A stretch of 6,042 bases of DNA from Elusimicrobia bacterium CG06_land_8_20_14_3_00_38_11 (GCA_002780205.1 PEVQ01000124.1:1-6042), one strand, 5' to 3'. Counted from the first letter of the stretch, positions 1 through 5,590 are shown. The notes: generated from the letters alone by a model not told the origin. Made by a program: numbers and translations.

Positions 1-6
1 TACATA

Positions 7-22
7 AAAAATCTAGATTTTT
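7..22. repeat. 16-bp perfect palindrome
   Basis: The sequence AAAAATCTAGATTTTT is its own reverse complement with no loop, which is a shape typical of a dimeric protein site or a cruciform. It lies 75 bp upstream of the first gene. AT-rich palindromes also arise by chance in a genome of this composition, so a function is not established. Confidence 0.4.
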
Positions 23-32
23 CTTAGGTATC

Positions 33-64
33 CTTTTTTGAGACGGAAAAGTTGCTCAAAAAAG
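33..64. promoter_or_regulatory. 10-bp hairpin upstream of the PLD-like gene
   Basis: The arms CTTTTTTGAG (33-42) and CTCAAAAAAG (55-64) are perfectly complementary around a 12-nt loop. The hairpin ends 32 nt before the start codon at 97. It has no T-run after it on the + strand, so it is not a classical terminator there. It could be a leader structure, the end of an upstream unit or an operator. No convincing promoter or Shine-Dalgarno sequence was seen in 1-96. Confidence 0.45.
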
Positions 65-96
65 CCCAAAAATTAACAAAGCACTAAAGTATTAAA

Positions 97-1527
97 ATGA
101 AAATTAAATTTTTAAGTATTTTCCTAATTATCAGTTCTTATTTATTTCCTTTTCCCAATCTTTTTTGCGAAATCCCGCCGGGTTTTGAGGTCTATTTTAA
201 CGAGCCCAACTCTTCCGGCACATATGACCCTAAAGCAAAAGAAAATGCCAAACTTGATTTCAAATTTTACAATTTTATCAATTCTGCAACATTAAATCAA
301 AAGACAACGATTTATGCTGCATTTTATGATATTAATAATTCTACAGCAATTGCTGCGTTAAATCTTGCCTATAGTCGCGGGAGCGCAGTTTATCTTATTT
401 GCGATGCCGATGAAGTAAGCACCACTACTTTTAATAGCATTACTACTACTAATAAAATCCGCACGACACTCGGCAATCAAGTTCATAACAAATTTTGTGT
501 TATAAAAGATTCATCGGTATGGACGGGCTCGTGGAATCCTACGGATAACGAGACCTATCAAAATAATAATAATGTTATTGTAGTTCGTTCAACTGCCGTT
601 GCTGAAATTTACAAAAATGAATTTGTTGAAATGTATAATAATAACCGCTTTGGTTCAACAAAGACGCTCACTTCTAATAACGGGAAGACAGAATATATTA
701 ATGGTGTTAAGGTGAAAATTTATTTTTCACCGTATAACTCACCAACCGTCGGCGGAACAAATAAAGTAATTGCCAATGAAATCAAAGGGACAAATCTCAT
801 TCCATCCGCCAAAGAAAAAGTTAGTTTTTGTCTGTTCAGTTTTACAACCAATTCCGATGATTCACAAATATACGATTCGCTTGTTGATGTTATGAAACAA
901 GGCGTAGAAGTTTATGGCATTTTTGACATTACGCAAACCGACAGCCAGTCCACATATGCAAAACTTCGCTCGGCCGGCGCGTGCGTTACTTATGATGCCA
1001 ATGCCAGCAACATAAATTATAATCTTCACCACAAATTCGGAGTGATTGACCCTTTCACTACGAATGCAAAAGTTATAACCGGTTCTCACAACTGGTCTAA
1101 TAATGCCAATACGGTGAATGATGAAAATACACTCATAATTTATTCAACAGGGATTGCAAAGGTATATTATGAAGAGTTCCAAAAACTTTACCTTCAGGCA
1201 GGACCTGTTGCCACGCCGGATAAAAAAGCGATTAGTAATGTTGTTATATATCCGTCTCCGGCAAAAAATAAAACTACGATCGGATTTGAACTCTCGTCAA
1301 ATGTAACGTCGGCTGCGATAAAAATTTATACTCTTTCCGGAGAACTTGTATGGGAATGTAACCCCATAATAACTCCAGGTGTTTATAATGAGGTTCCGTG
1401 GGATTGTGTTAATGATGACGGTGAAAAAGTTGCAAGCGGTCTGTACATATTAAAAATTGAGGCGACAACCGCTGACAAAACATTTTTTGCGACTGAAAAG
1501 TTCGCAGTCATAAAGGGGGGAAAATGA
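97..1527 (+). CDS. exported phospholipase D-like (HKD) protein with FlgD-like C-terminal domain
   Basis: The 476-residue product starts with a Sec signal peptide (Lys2/Lys4, hydrophobic core about 5-20, likely cleavage near Cys24). Two phospholipase D-type halves follow. The first has H130-N-K132 and GSWN at 144-147; the second has a full HxKx4D motif (H311, K313, D318) and GSHN at 329-332. Two HKD halves in one chain form one active site in this superfamily, which contains Nuc-type endonucleases, lipases and transferases; the style 'HNKFCVI...WTGS' is closest to Nuc-like proteins. In motif 1 the usual Asp position (137) is Lys and Asp is at 138, so this half is slightly degenerate. Residues about 381-473 resemble a FlgD Ig-like/type-IX sorting domain (IYPSPAKNKTT, GLYILKIEA), suggesting surface delivery or anchoring. 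The stop overlaps the next start (ATGA). Substrate is unknown; nuclease is the leading guess. Confidence 0.9.
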   Translation: MKIKFLSIFLIISSYLFPFPNLFCEIPPGFEVYFNEPNSSGTYDPKAKENAKLDFKFYNFINSATLNQKTTIYAAFYDINNSTAIAALNLAYSRGSAVYLICDADEVSTTTFNSITTTNKIRTTLGNQVHNKFCVIKDSSVWTGSWNPTDNETYQNNNNVIVVRSTAVAEIYKNEFVEMYNNNRFGSTKTLTSNNGKTEYINGVKVKIYFSPYNSPTVGGTNKVIANEIKGTNLIPSAKEKVSFCLFSFTTNSDDSQIYDSLVDVMKQGVEVYGIFDITQTDSQSTYAKLRSAGACVTYDANASNINYNLHHKFGVIDPFTTNAKVITGSHNWSNNANTVNDENTLIIYSTGIAKVYYEEFQKLYLQAGPVATPDKKAISNVVIYPSPAKNKTTIGFELSSNVTSAAIKIYTLSGELVWECNPIITPGVYNEVPWDCVNDDGEKVASGLYILKIEATTADKTFFATEKFAVIKGGK

Positions 1528-1859
1528 TAACGGTTGACAGGAATGCTTTGAATTATGCAAGATTATTTACTACATTGGGCTCCGTTGTTCGTTTGAAAAT
1601 TTTGAAGTTTCTGTACAAGAAAAAAGAGTCAAGTGTTTCTGAAATTGTTTATGAATTGCGGGTAAATTTGCCGCTTGTTTCAAGACATCTGACCGTACTA
1701 AAAAATGCCCACATAGTAAAATACAGACGGGAAAAAAATCGGATTTATTACTCAATAATAGATACAAAACGGGAAAGAAGAATGCCTGTTGATTTATTGA
1801 AAGTCCTTAAACCGTATTTTTTGGCATTAGAAAAACATAATCAAAGAATTGAGAGATAA
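1524..1859 (+). CDS. ArsR-type winged helix-turn-helix regulator
   Basis: The 111-residue protein fits the ArsR/SmtB transcription factor fold. Residues about 9-30 give the 'ARLFTTLGSVVRLKILKFL' start typical of the family. Residues about 37-60 form the helix-turn-helix (SVSEIVYEL, then LPLVSRHLTVLKNAHIV), and RREKNRIYYSI at about 69-79 is the beta-wing. There is no Cys in the protein and no ELCVCDL-type metal site, so it is probably not a classical thiol-based metal sensor. The ATG overlaps the TGA of the PLD-like gene, and a run of six G (1515-1520) just upstream can serve as ribosome binding site, which argues for translational coupling. It probably controls its own operon or the adjacent outer-surface genes; that is inference. 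The C-terminal 30 residues are basic and not recognised. Confidence 0.85.
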   Translation: MITVDRNALNYARLFTTLGSVVRLKILKFLYKKKESSVSEIVYELRVNLPLVSRHLTVLKNAHIVKYRREKNRIYYSIIDTKRERRMPVDLLKVLKPYFLALEKHNQRIER

Positions 1860-1863
1860 CCGT

Positions 1864-1930
1864 TAAACTACTTTGGTAGTTTCGTAGTTGTGACCAAAGG
1901 AAATCCTTTTACAGGGGCGAAAGTATCGAC
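1864..1930 (+). repeat. diverged copy of the caactac/gtagttg hairpin element
   Basis: AAACTACTTTGGTAGTTTCG followed by tagttg (1865-1890) matches the intact element at 3092-3135 with few changes, then diverges. Its stem is ctttggt (1871-1877) with accaaag (1893-1899), whereas the intact copy has ctttcg with cgaaag. Both sides therefore changed in a matched way. A second small stem, aaagg (1896-1900) with ccttt (1905-1909), could compete with it. The variant tail gtatcgac (1923-1930) recalls the taccga tail of the other copies. It begins 5 nt after the regulator's stop codon. Confidence 0.6.
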
Positions 1931-1934
1931 ATAG

Positions 1935-1998
1935 GGTATTCAACTACTTCCGTAGTTGCGTAGTTGCGAAAGTAGTTGAATAGCTTTGATTTTACCGA
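1935..1998 (+). repeat. intact hairpin element, copy 2
   Basis: Bases 1935-1983 are identical to 5153-5201 over 49 bp. The outer arms tattcaactactt (1937-1949) and aagtagttgaata (1970-1982) pair perfectly around a 20-nt loop. The left-arm core caactac (1941-1947) can instead pair with gtagttg at 1952-1958 or 1960-1966, so three mutually exclusive stems are possible. Nine nt after the shared core comes taccga (1993-1998), at the same spacing as in copy 4. It is probably a small mobile or REP-like element; a regulatory role is only inferred. Confidence 0.8.
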
Positions 1999-2022
1999 TA
2001 CAGGGTGTGCGACTTTGTCACA

Positions 2023-2110
2023 ATGATTACAACGATTAAACGGCAGATTACAGTGATATAATCTACATTGATATTATCGCTGTCATCGTTTCTTTTATCG
2101 CCGTAATCGT
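2023..2110. repeat. 88-bp imperfect palindrome (35+18+35)
   Basis: The arm 2023-2057 and the reverse complement of 2076-2110 agree at 24 of 35 positions without gaps, for example atgattac against acgattac and acagtgat against acagcgat. The arms contain internal echoes of gattac/cgatt. It looks like a decayed MITE- or REP-like palindrome in the 290-bp gap before the PorV/PorQ-like gene. The rest of that gap (1860-2149) holds the two hairpin copies and no credible gene. Confidence 0.6.
2054..2062 (+). promoter_or_regulatory. candidate extended -10 promoter for the outer-membrane protein gene
   Basis: TGATATAAT is a consensus extended -10 (TGnTATAAT). No good -35 is visible at 16-18 nt (attaaa or gattaa at best). 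Transcription would begin near 2069 and give a leader of about 80 nt. The box sits at the left arm/centre junction of the 88-bp palindrome, so the repeat may have donated the promoter. Confidence 0.45.
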
Positions 2111-2149
2111 TAGTATCAGATTCAGTTTCCGATACAATAAAATAAAAAA

Positions 2150-3079
2150 ATGAAATACAAAAAATTTGTTAAAATAATTTTATGTCAGTTGATATTTATA
2201 GGGCAGTTTTGCGTTTTATACGCAAAATCGGCAGGCACAACTTCCGCTGAATTTCTTAAACTTTCATATGGCGCCCGTCCTTCTTCTCTCGGCGAAACTT
2301 TCATAGCGCTTGCCAACGATTCATCGGCGATTTTCTGGAATCCCGCAGGTTTATCGCTCGTCACATGGAAAGAATTGATGGCTTCTTATAATTCATGGAT
2401 ACAGGATACAAAAGTCGGCAGTTTGAGTTATGCGATGCCGTTCGGTCAAACAGGAAGTTTGGGCGTGGGAATTATGTATCTCAATTCGGGAAGTATTACG
2501 AAAAGAGGAGAGACGAAAGATGAAACCGGAAGTTATGACGTGAAGAATACCGGTTTAAGCATCGGTTACGGCTCGGAATTTTTTCAGAATATTTCGTTGG
2601 GCGTTTCATTAAAATATCTATCCGAAAAAATTGATTCGGAATCCGGGACAGGTTTTGCCGCGGACTTGGGCGGTTTGTATATGACCCAGATAAATGATAT
2701 GCCTTTGAATTTTGGAATTTCTCTTTTGAATCTCGGTGGAAGTATGGGGCCCGGAGATAAATCGGACTTGCCTAAAAAACTTAAAGTAGGTTTTTCTCTG
2801 AGATTGTTTGAGGAAAAACTCACGGCCAATACCGAAGTGGATTATCCGTTTGTAGCCGATATGACGGCAGGCATAGGTTTTGAGTATATGTTATCGGAAA
2901 TTTTTGTATTGCGGTTCGGCTATAAACTTTTCCGGGATGACTTAACGGGTATTGAACCTTTAACATTCGGTTTCGGTATTGTCTATAGTCAGAAACAGGA
3001 TTTTGTGTTTGATTATGCGTTTTCAAATGTCGGAGATTTGGGCTATTCAAATAAGGCAAGTGCCGGCGTGAGATTTTAA
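2150..3079 (+). CDS. PorV/PorQ-family outer-membrane beta-barrel protein
   Basis: The 309-residue product has a signal peptide (KYKK, hydrophobic core about 7-24, likely cleavage after Ala25). It then has the family signature at residues 41-68: GARPSSLGETF, then ALANDSSA and FWNPAGL. The rest is alternating amphipathic strands (for example LGVGIMYLNSGSI, ISLGVSLKYLSEKI, FGISLLNLGGSMG) and ends ...AGVRF, the terminal Phe expected of a barrel handled by the BAM machinery. Length is normal for the family. PorV in Bacteroidetes is a type IX secretion shuttle, but this wider family also has many members of unknown role in other phyla, so a specific secretion function is not claimed. No clear Shine-Dalgarno precedes the ATG. 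The FlgD-like tail of the nearby PLD-like protein makes a secretion or surface link worth considering. Confidence 0.88.
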   Translation: MKYKKFVKIILCQLIFIGQFCVLYAKSAGTTSAEFLKLSYGARPSSLGETFIALANDSSAIFWNPAGLSLVTWKELMASYNSWIQDTKVGSLSYAMPFGQTGSLGVGIMYLNSGSITKRGETKDETGSYDVKNTGLSIGYGSEFFQNISLGVSLKYLSEKIDSESGTGFAADLGGLYMTQINDMPLNFGISLLNLGGSMGPGDKSDLPKKLKVGFSLRLFEEKLTANTEVDYPFVADMTAGIGFEYMLSEIFVLRFGYKLFRDDLTGIEPLTFGFGIVYSQKQDFVFDYAFSNVGDLGYSNKASAGVRF

Positions 3080-3091
3080 TTTTTTAAAGAC

Positions 3092-3161
3092 ATTCAACTA
3101 CTTTCGTAGTTTCGTAGTTGCGAAAGTAGTTGAATAGGTTTGTCGTCTCTGAAGATACCGA
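3092..3161 (+). repeat. intact hairpin element, copy 3
   Basis: This copy has the longest perfect stem: attcaactactttcg (3092-3106) pairs with cgaaagtagttgaat (3121-3135), 15 bp, around a 14-nt loop. caactac (3095-3101) can alternatively pair with gtagttg at 3114-3120; the third unit is gtagttt (3106-3112). The taccga tail (3156-3161) lies 18 nt after the core instead of 9. It fills almost the entire gap between the outer-membrane protein gene and the first MBL gene and ends 7 nt before the ATG, so it could affect translation. No T-run follows, so it is a poor terminator. Confidence 0.8.
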
Positions 3162-3168
3162 CAATATT

Positions 3169-4077
3169 ATGAAAAAAACTATTTTGTTAAAATTGCGGAT
3201 TTTATTGCTTTTTGTCATTGCGACAGTTATATTAAACATACAAGTTTTTTACGGTCGACAGGAACATCCCGCAAAGAATCTGTATGTATATTTTCTCGAT
3301 GTCGGTCAGGGTGATGCCGCATTTATCAGAACGCCTAACGGTAAAAACATTCTTATTGACGCCGGACAATGCGCCGTCGGCGACGATGAATTTGATGCCG
3401 GTAAAGAAATAGTTATTCCTTTTTTAGTCAAAAAAAATATCACAAAAATTGATTATGTCGTTGCCTCTCACGCGCATGCCGACCATATCGGCGGTCTGTT
3501 AAGTGTTATGAAAAAGTTTCCCGTGGGTATTGTCTATGATTCCGGATTTTCTTATCCCTCGCCGATATATGAAAAATTTCTTCAAATAATAAAATTGAAA
3601 AAAATACCGTATAAAATTGCTCAGCAAGGCGATATTCTTAACTGGGACCCGGATTTAACTGTAAAAGTTTTATCGCCGAGAAAAAATAATTTATTTGAAG
3701 ACCCCAATAATAATTCCATTGTGTTGAGAATTGCATATAAAGACATATCTTTTTTATTTACCGGCGATGCGGAAGCACTTGCGGAAGACGAGTTGGTCGG
3801 CAACAATAAAAAATCGGAAGTTTCGTCCGTTATATTAAAAGTTCCGCACCATGGCTCAAAAACATCTTCAACAGAGTATTTTCTTGATGCGGTTAATCCG
3901 GAAATCGCCGTTATTTCCTGCGGAAGATACAACAGATTTAGGCATCCGCACTCCGACACAGTGAGACGATATAATGATTTCAACATTGAACTTCACAGAA
4001 CCGACAAAGAGGGAACGATTTTTGTTTCAACCGACGGTGAAACCTACACAATAAAATCACTGGGATTTAAGAAATGA
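3169..4077 (+). CDS. exported ComEC/Rec2-like metallo-beta-lactamase fold hydrolase
   Basis: The 302-residue protein has an N-terminal signal peptide or anchor (MKKTILLKLR, hydrophobic about 9-27) and one MBL domain of the type found at the C-terminus of the competence protein ComEC. Visible landmarks are FLDVGQGDA (42-50), the metal motif HAHADH (101-106, matching HxHxDH), FLFTGDAE (195-202, bridging Asp200), VPHHGSKTSS (225-234) and RHPHSD (258-263). The ComEC MBL domain is proposed to degrade the non-transported DNA strand; free-standing exported relatives are common and mostly uncharacterised. No ComEC channel segments are present. A TTG at 3130 would add 13 residues, but it lies inside the repeat, so the ATG is preferred. 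The stop overlaps the next start (ATGA), forming a two-gene unit with its paralogue. Confidence 0.87.
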   Translation: MKKTILLKLRILLLFVIATVILNIQVFYGRQEHPAKNLYVYFLDVGQGDAAFIRTPNGKNILIDAGQCAVGDDEFDAGKEIVIPFLVKKNITKIDYVVASHAHADHIGGLLSVMKKFPVGIVYDSGFSYPSPIYEKFLQIIKLKKIPYKIAQQGDILNWDPDLTVKVLSPRKNNLFEDPNNNSIVLRIAYKDISFLFTGDAEALAEDELVGNNKKSEVSSVILKVPHHGSKTSSTEYFLDAVNPEIAVISCGRYNRFRHPHSDTVRRYNDFNIELHRTDKEGTIFVSTDGETYTIKSLGFKK

Positions 4078-5063
4078 GGATAAAGGCAATTCAAAATTCA
4101 AAATCCAAAATTCAAAATTGTGGATTATTTTTTGCGTTCATTTTACATTTTACATTTTACATTTTTAATTGCTTCTTTACCGGCTGTACGACACTTCCGA
4201 AAGAGCCGCCTAAACCAAAAGTTTATCTTGAAGTTCCGGCGAATGAATACAAGCCGCTTGTCAGAGAACTTGTCGTTACATTTATTGATGTCGGTCAGGG
4301 CGATTCAATTTTTATAAAAACTCCGGGCGGAAAAAACGTTTTAATTGATGTCGGCGGCACGCCCTACTGGAAGCAGTCAAACTATGACCCCGGCGAAGAA
4401 GTCGTTGTGCCGTTTCTTGAAACTCAAAAAATAAAAAAGTTGGATTTTGTAATTGCAACACATGCCGACGGCGATCACATCGGCGGTATGCCGGCCGTCT
4501 TAAAAAAGTTTCCTGTCGGATTGTTATGCGAAAACGGAATTGTCTCCGACCAGCCGGAATATGAAGAGATGCATAAAGTTATTGATTCCGAAAGAATTGC
4601 AACTTCCGTTCTAAAACAAGGCGATAGTTTTGATGTTGACCCGTCGGTAAAATTTGAAATTTTTACTCCTCCCCGTGATTTTTATTTTGAGGGAGAAAAC
4701 AACAATGCGGTTGCGGTTCGTCTGGCTTACGGAGATGTCAGTTTCCTTTTTACGGCTGATATAGAGTATGAAGCGGAAGATTTTGCCATAAAAACTTACG
4801 GCGATAAAGTTCGGTCAAACATATTGAAAATAGGACATCACGGTTCTGCGACATCTACATCCGAAAGATTCCTAAAAGCGGTTAATCCGGAAATTGCTGT
4901 TATTTCAGTCGGTAAGTATAATACTTTCGGGCATCCGTATTCCGGAGTTCTCGCAAAATTGCAGGATGCGGATATAAATATTTACAGGACGGATGAAGAC
5001 GGGAACATTACCGTTAGAACCGACGGCAAAAAATTTGTTGTTGAATGTGAAAAAAACCCTTGA
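4074..5063 (+). CDS. lipoprotein with ComEC/Rec2-like metallo-beta-lactamase domain
   Basis: The 329-residue product is a tandem paralogue of the preceding gene. Residues 17-37 are hydrophobic and end in FFTGC, giving a probable lipid-modified Cys38, followed by a Pro/Lys linker (TTLPKEPPKPK). The MBL domain shows FIDVGQGDS (70-78), HADGDH (130-135), FLFTADIE (224-231, Asp229), GHHGSATSTS (254-263) and GHPYSG (286-291). Compared with its neighbour, the second His of HxHxDH is Asp132 and HPHSD is HPYSG. HxDxDH forms are known in ComEC-like proteins, so it may well be active, but with different metal binding. The two proteins may act as a pair, one soluble or anchored by its signal segment and one lipid-anchored. 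The first 33 codons are mostly a repeat element (4086-4172). Substrate is unknown; phosphodiester or DNA is inferred from ComEC. Confidence 0.87.
   Translation: MRIKAIQNSKSKIQNCGLFFAFILHFTFYIFNCFFTGCTTLPKEPPKPKVYLEVPANEYKPLVRELVVTFIDVGQGDSIFIKTPGGKNVLIDVGGTPYWKQSNYDPGEEVVVPFLETQKIKKLDFVIATHADGDHIGGMPAVLKKFPVGLLCENGIVSDQPEYEEMHKVIDSERIATSVLKQGDSFDVDPSVKFEIFTPPRDFYFEGENNNAVAVRLAYGDVSFLFTADIEYEAEDFAIKTYGDKVRSNILKIGHHGSATSTSERFLKAVNPEIAVISVGKYNTFGHPYSGVLAKLQDADINIYRTDEDGNITVRTDGKKFVVECEKNP
4086..4172. repeat. in-frame 87-bp inverted repeat of heptamers inside the lipoprotein signal peptide
   Basis: The left part (4089-4116) is four 7-bp units (ATTCAAA three times, ATCCAAA once). The right part (4139-4159) is three CATTTTA units plus a partial one. 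The arms 4086-4120 and 4138-4172 are imperfect inverted repeats (26 of 35 positions), starting GCAATT and ending AATTGC, around a 17-nt centre. The total is 29 whole codons, encoding residues Ala5 to Cys33. It looks like a MITE-like palindrome that entered the 5' end of the gene and now supplies the hydrophobic stretch of the signal peptide. Confidence 0.75.
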
Positions 5064-5088
5064 CAAAATTGGATTTTTATGGTATACT
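5060..5088 (+). promoter_or_regulatory. near-consensus sigma-70 promoter
   Basis: TTGACA (5060-5065), a 17-nt spacer and TATACT (5083-5088) preceded by TGG (extended -10) make this by far the best promoter in the window. The -35 box overlaps the TGA stop (5061-5063) of the lipoprotein gene. Transcription should start near 5095 and read toward the toxin pair through a leader of about 250 nt that contains a hairpin element. Confidence 0.8.
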
Positions 5089-5152
5089 TAATTTTGGTAA
5101 AAGCAAAATAATAAAAATGTGATTGGTTCTTTGCGCTATATTTTTTTGAGTT

Positions 5153-5216
5153 GGTATTCAACTACTTCCGTAGTTGCGTAGTTGCGAAAGTAGTTGAATA
5201 GGTTTTGTTCTACCGA
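5153..5216 (+). repeat. intact hairpin element, copy 4
   Basis: It is identical to copy 2 over the 49-bp core (5153-5201). Outer arms are 5155-5167 and 5188-5200. caactac (5159-5165) has three possible partners: gtagttg at 5170-5176, 5178-5184 and 5190-5196. The taccga tail is at 5211-5216, 9 nt after the core. It lies within the transcript predicted from the promoter at 5060. Confidence 0.8.
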
Positions 5217-5299
5217 CGGTAAAGTAAAAAACGGAGGTTGCAGAAAAAGCAAAAAATGTAGGTTATCATTTTTTAATTTTTGTGAAAATTAGAAATATC

Positions 5300-5341
5300 A
5301 TGAAAACCAGAACCATTCCGATACTTGTTTTTAGGAGATAG
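5300..5341 (+). CDS. possible 13-codon leader peptide
   Basis: The frame reads MKTRTIPILVFRR and stops with TAG three nt before the ATG at 5345. Its last codons overlap the AGGAG (5333-5337) that serves the next gene, so ribosomes translating it would cover that site. It has no clear ribosome binding site of its own, and such short frames occur often by chance. Confidence 0.15.
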   Translation: MKTRTIPILVFRR

Positions 5342-5344
5342 ATT

Positions 5345-5590
5345 ATGCGAGTAAAAGAAAACCAAGTGACTTACAAAGCAAGTGAAAACATCGTTACTTT
5401 ACCCTTGATTGAAAAAGTTGTTGAAAGGATTGTTAATAAAAAACTCCAAACATTATTAAGAGACCCGGATTATGGAGTAGAACTACGGGCTGAATTCAAA
5501 CAAAAATTAAATTCCGTTTTAAAACATAAAAAAAAGACAATTCCGGAAGAAGAAATTGCAAAAAAATATGGAGTAAAATTTAATGTATGA
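5345..5590 (+). CDS. probable antitoxin partner of the RelE/ParE-type toxin
   Basis: The 81-residue, charged, mostly helical protein is not one whose family I recognise from sequence. The assignment rests on its position immediately before, and overlapping by 8 bp, a RelE/ParE-type toxin gene, and on its size. The N-terminal part (about 1-35) has VTLPLIEKVVERIVNKKL, possibly a dimerisation or DNA-binding helix. The C-terminal part (KKKTIPEEEIAKKYGVKF, about 61-79) resembles the toxin-wrapping tails of RelB-like antitoxins. A strong AGGAG (5333-5337) lies 7 nt before the ATG, the clearest ribosome binding site in the window. Antitoxins of this class normally repress their own promoter as a complex with the toxin; the likely promoter here is far upstream at 5060. 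Confidence 0.7.
   Translation: MRVKENQVTYKASENIVTLPLIEKVVERIVNKKLQTLLRDPDYGVELRAEFKQKLNSVLKHKKKTIPEEEIAKKYGVKFNV

Larger units (their letters stand above)
5095..5344 (+). other. long untranslated leader of the toxin operon
   Basis: The 281-bp gap 5064-5344 holds the promoter, the hairpin element (5153-5216), a purine-rich stretch (5217-5260), an AT-rich stretch and a possible 13-codon frame at 5300. No longer gene was seen. After the element, TACCGACGGTA (5211-5221) is a short palindrome around a central A. The stretch could be a regulatory leader or the source of a small RNA, but no known riboswitch family was recognised. Confidence 0.4.

Noticed and set aside
862..1089. Minus-strand frames opposite the HKD, regulator, barrel, MBL and toxin genes (for example 862-1089, 2584-2829, 3621-3986, 5640-5906)
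   Set aside because: All lie antisense to genes with clear motifs and show no recognisable domain or ribosome binding site.
2110..2138. TTAGTA/TACAAT as the promoter of the barrel gene
   Set aside because: The -35 is poor and the start would fall about 5 nt from the ATG; the extended -10 at 2054 is better.
3092..3135. 15-bp hairpin as a rho-independent terminator of the barrel gene
   Set aside because: No T-run follows on either strand, the stem is AT-rich, and the same element occurs inside a predicted leader before the toxin pair.
3130..3168. Upstream TTG start extending the first MBL protein by 13 residues
   Set aside because: The codon lies in the right arm of the hairpin repeat, the added residues are polar and would precede the signal peptide, and the ATG at 3169 begins a standard signal sequence.
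4120..4317. 65-codon overlapping frame at the start of the lipoprotein gene
   Set aside because: It is out of frame with a well-supported MBL gene. Its hydrophobic look comes from the heptamer repeat, whose length is not a multiple of three.
1864..5216. Hairpin copies as a CRISPR array
   Set aside because: The copies are more than a kilobase apart with genes between them, are palindromic over most of their length, and show no regular spacers or cas genes.
5232..5262. GGAGG followed by an ATG in the toxin leader
   Set aside because: The ATG is followed at once by TAG and is too far from the GGAGG to be a normal start.
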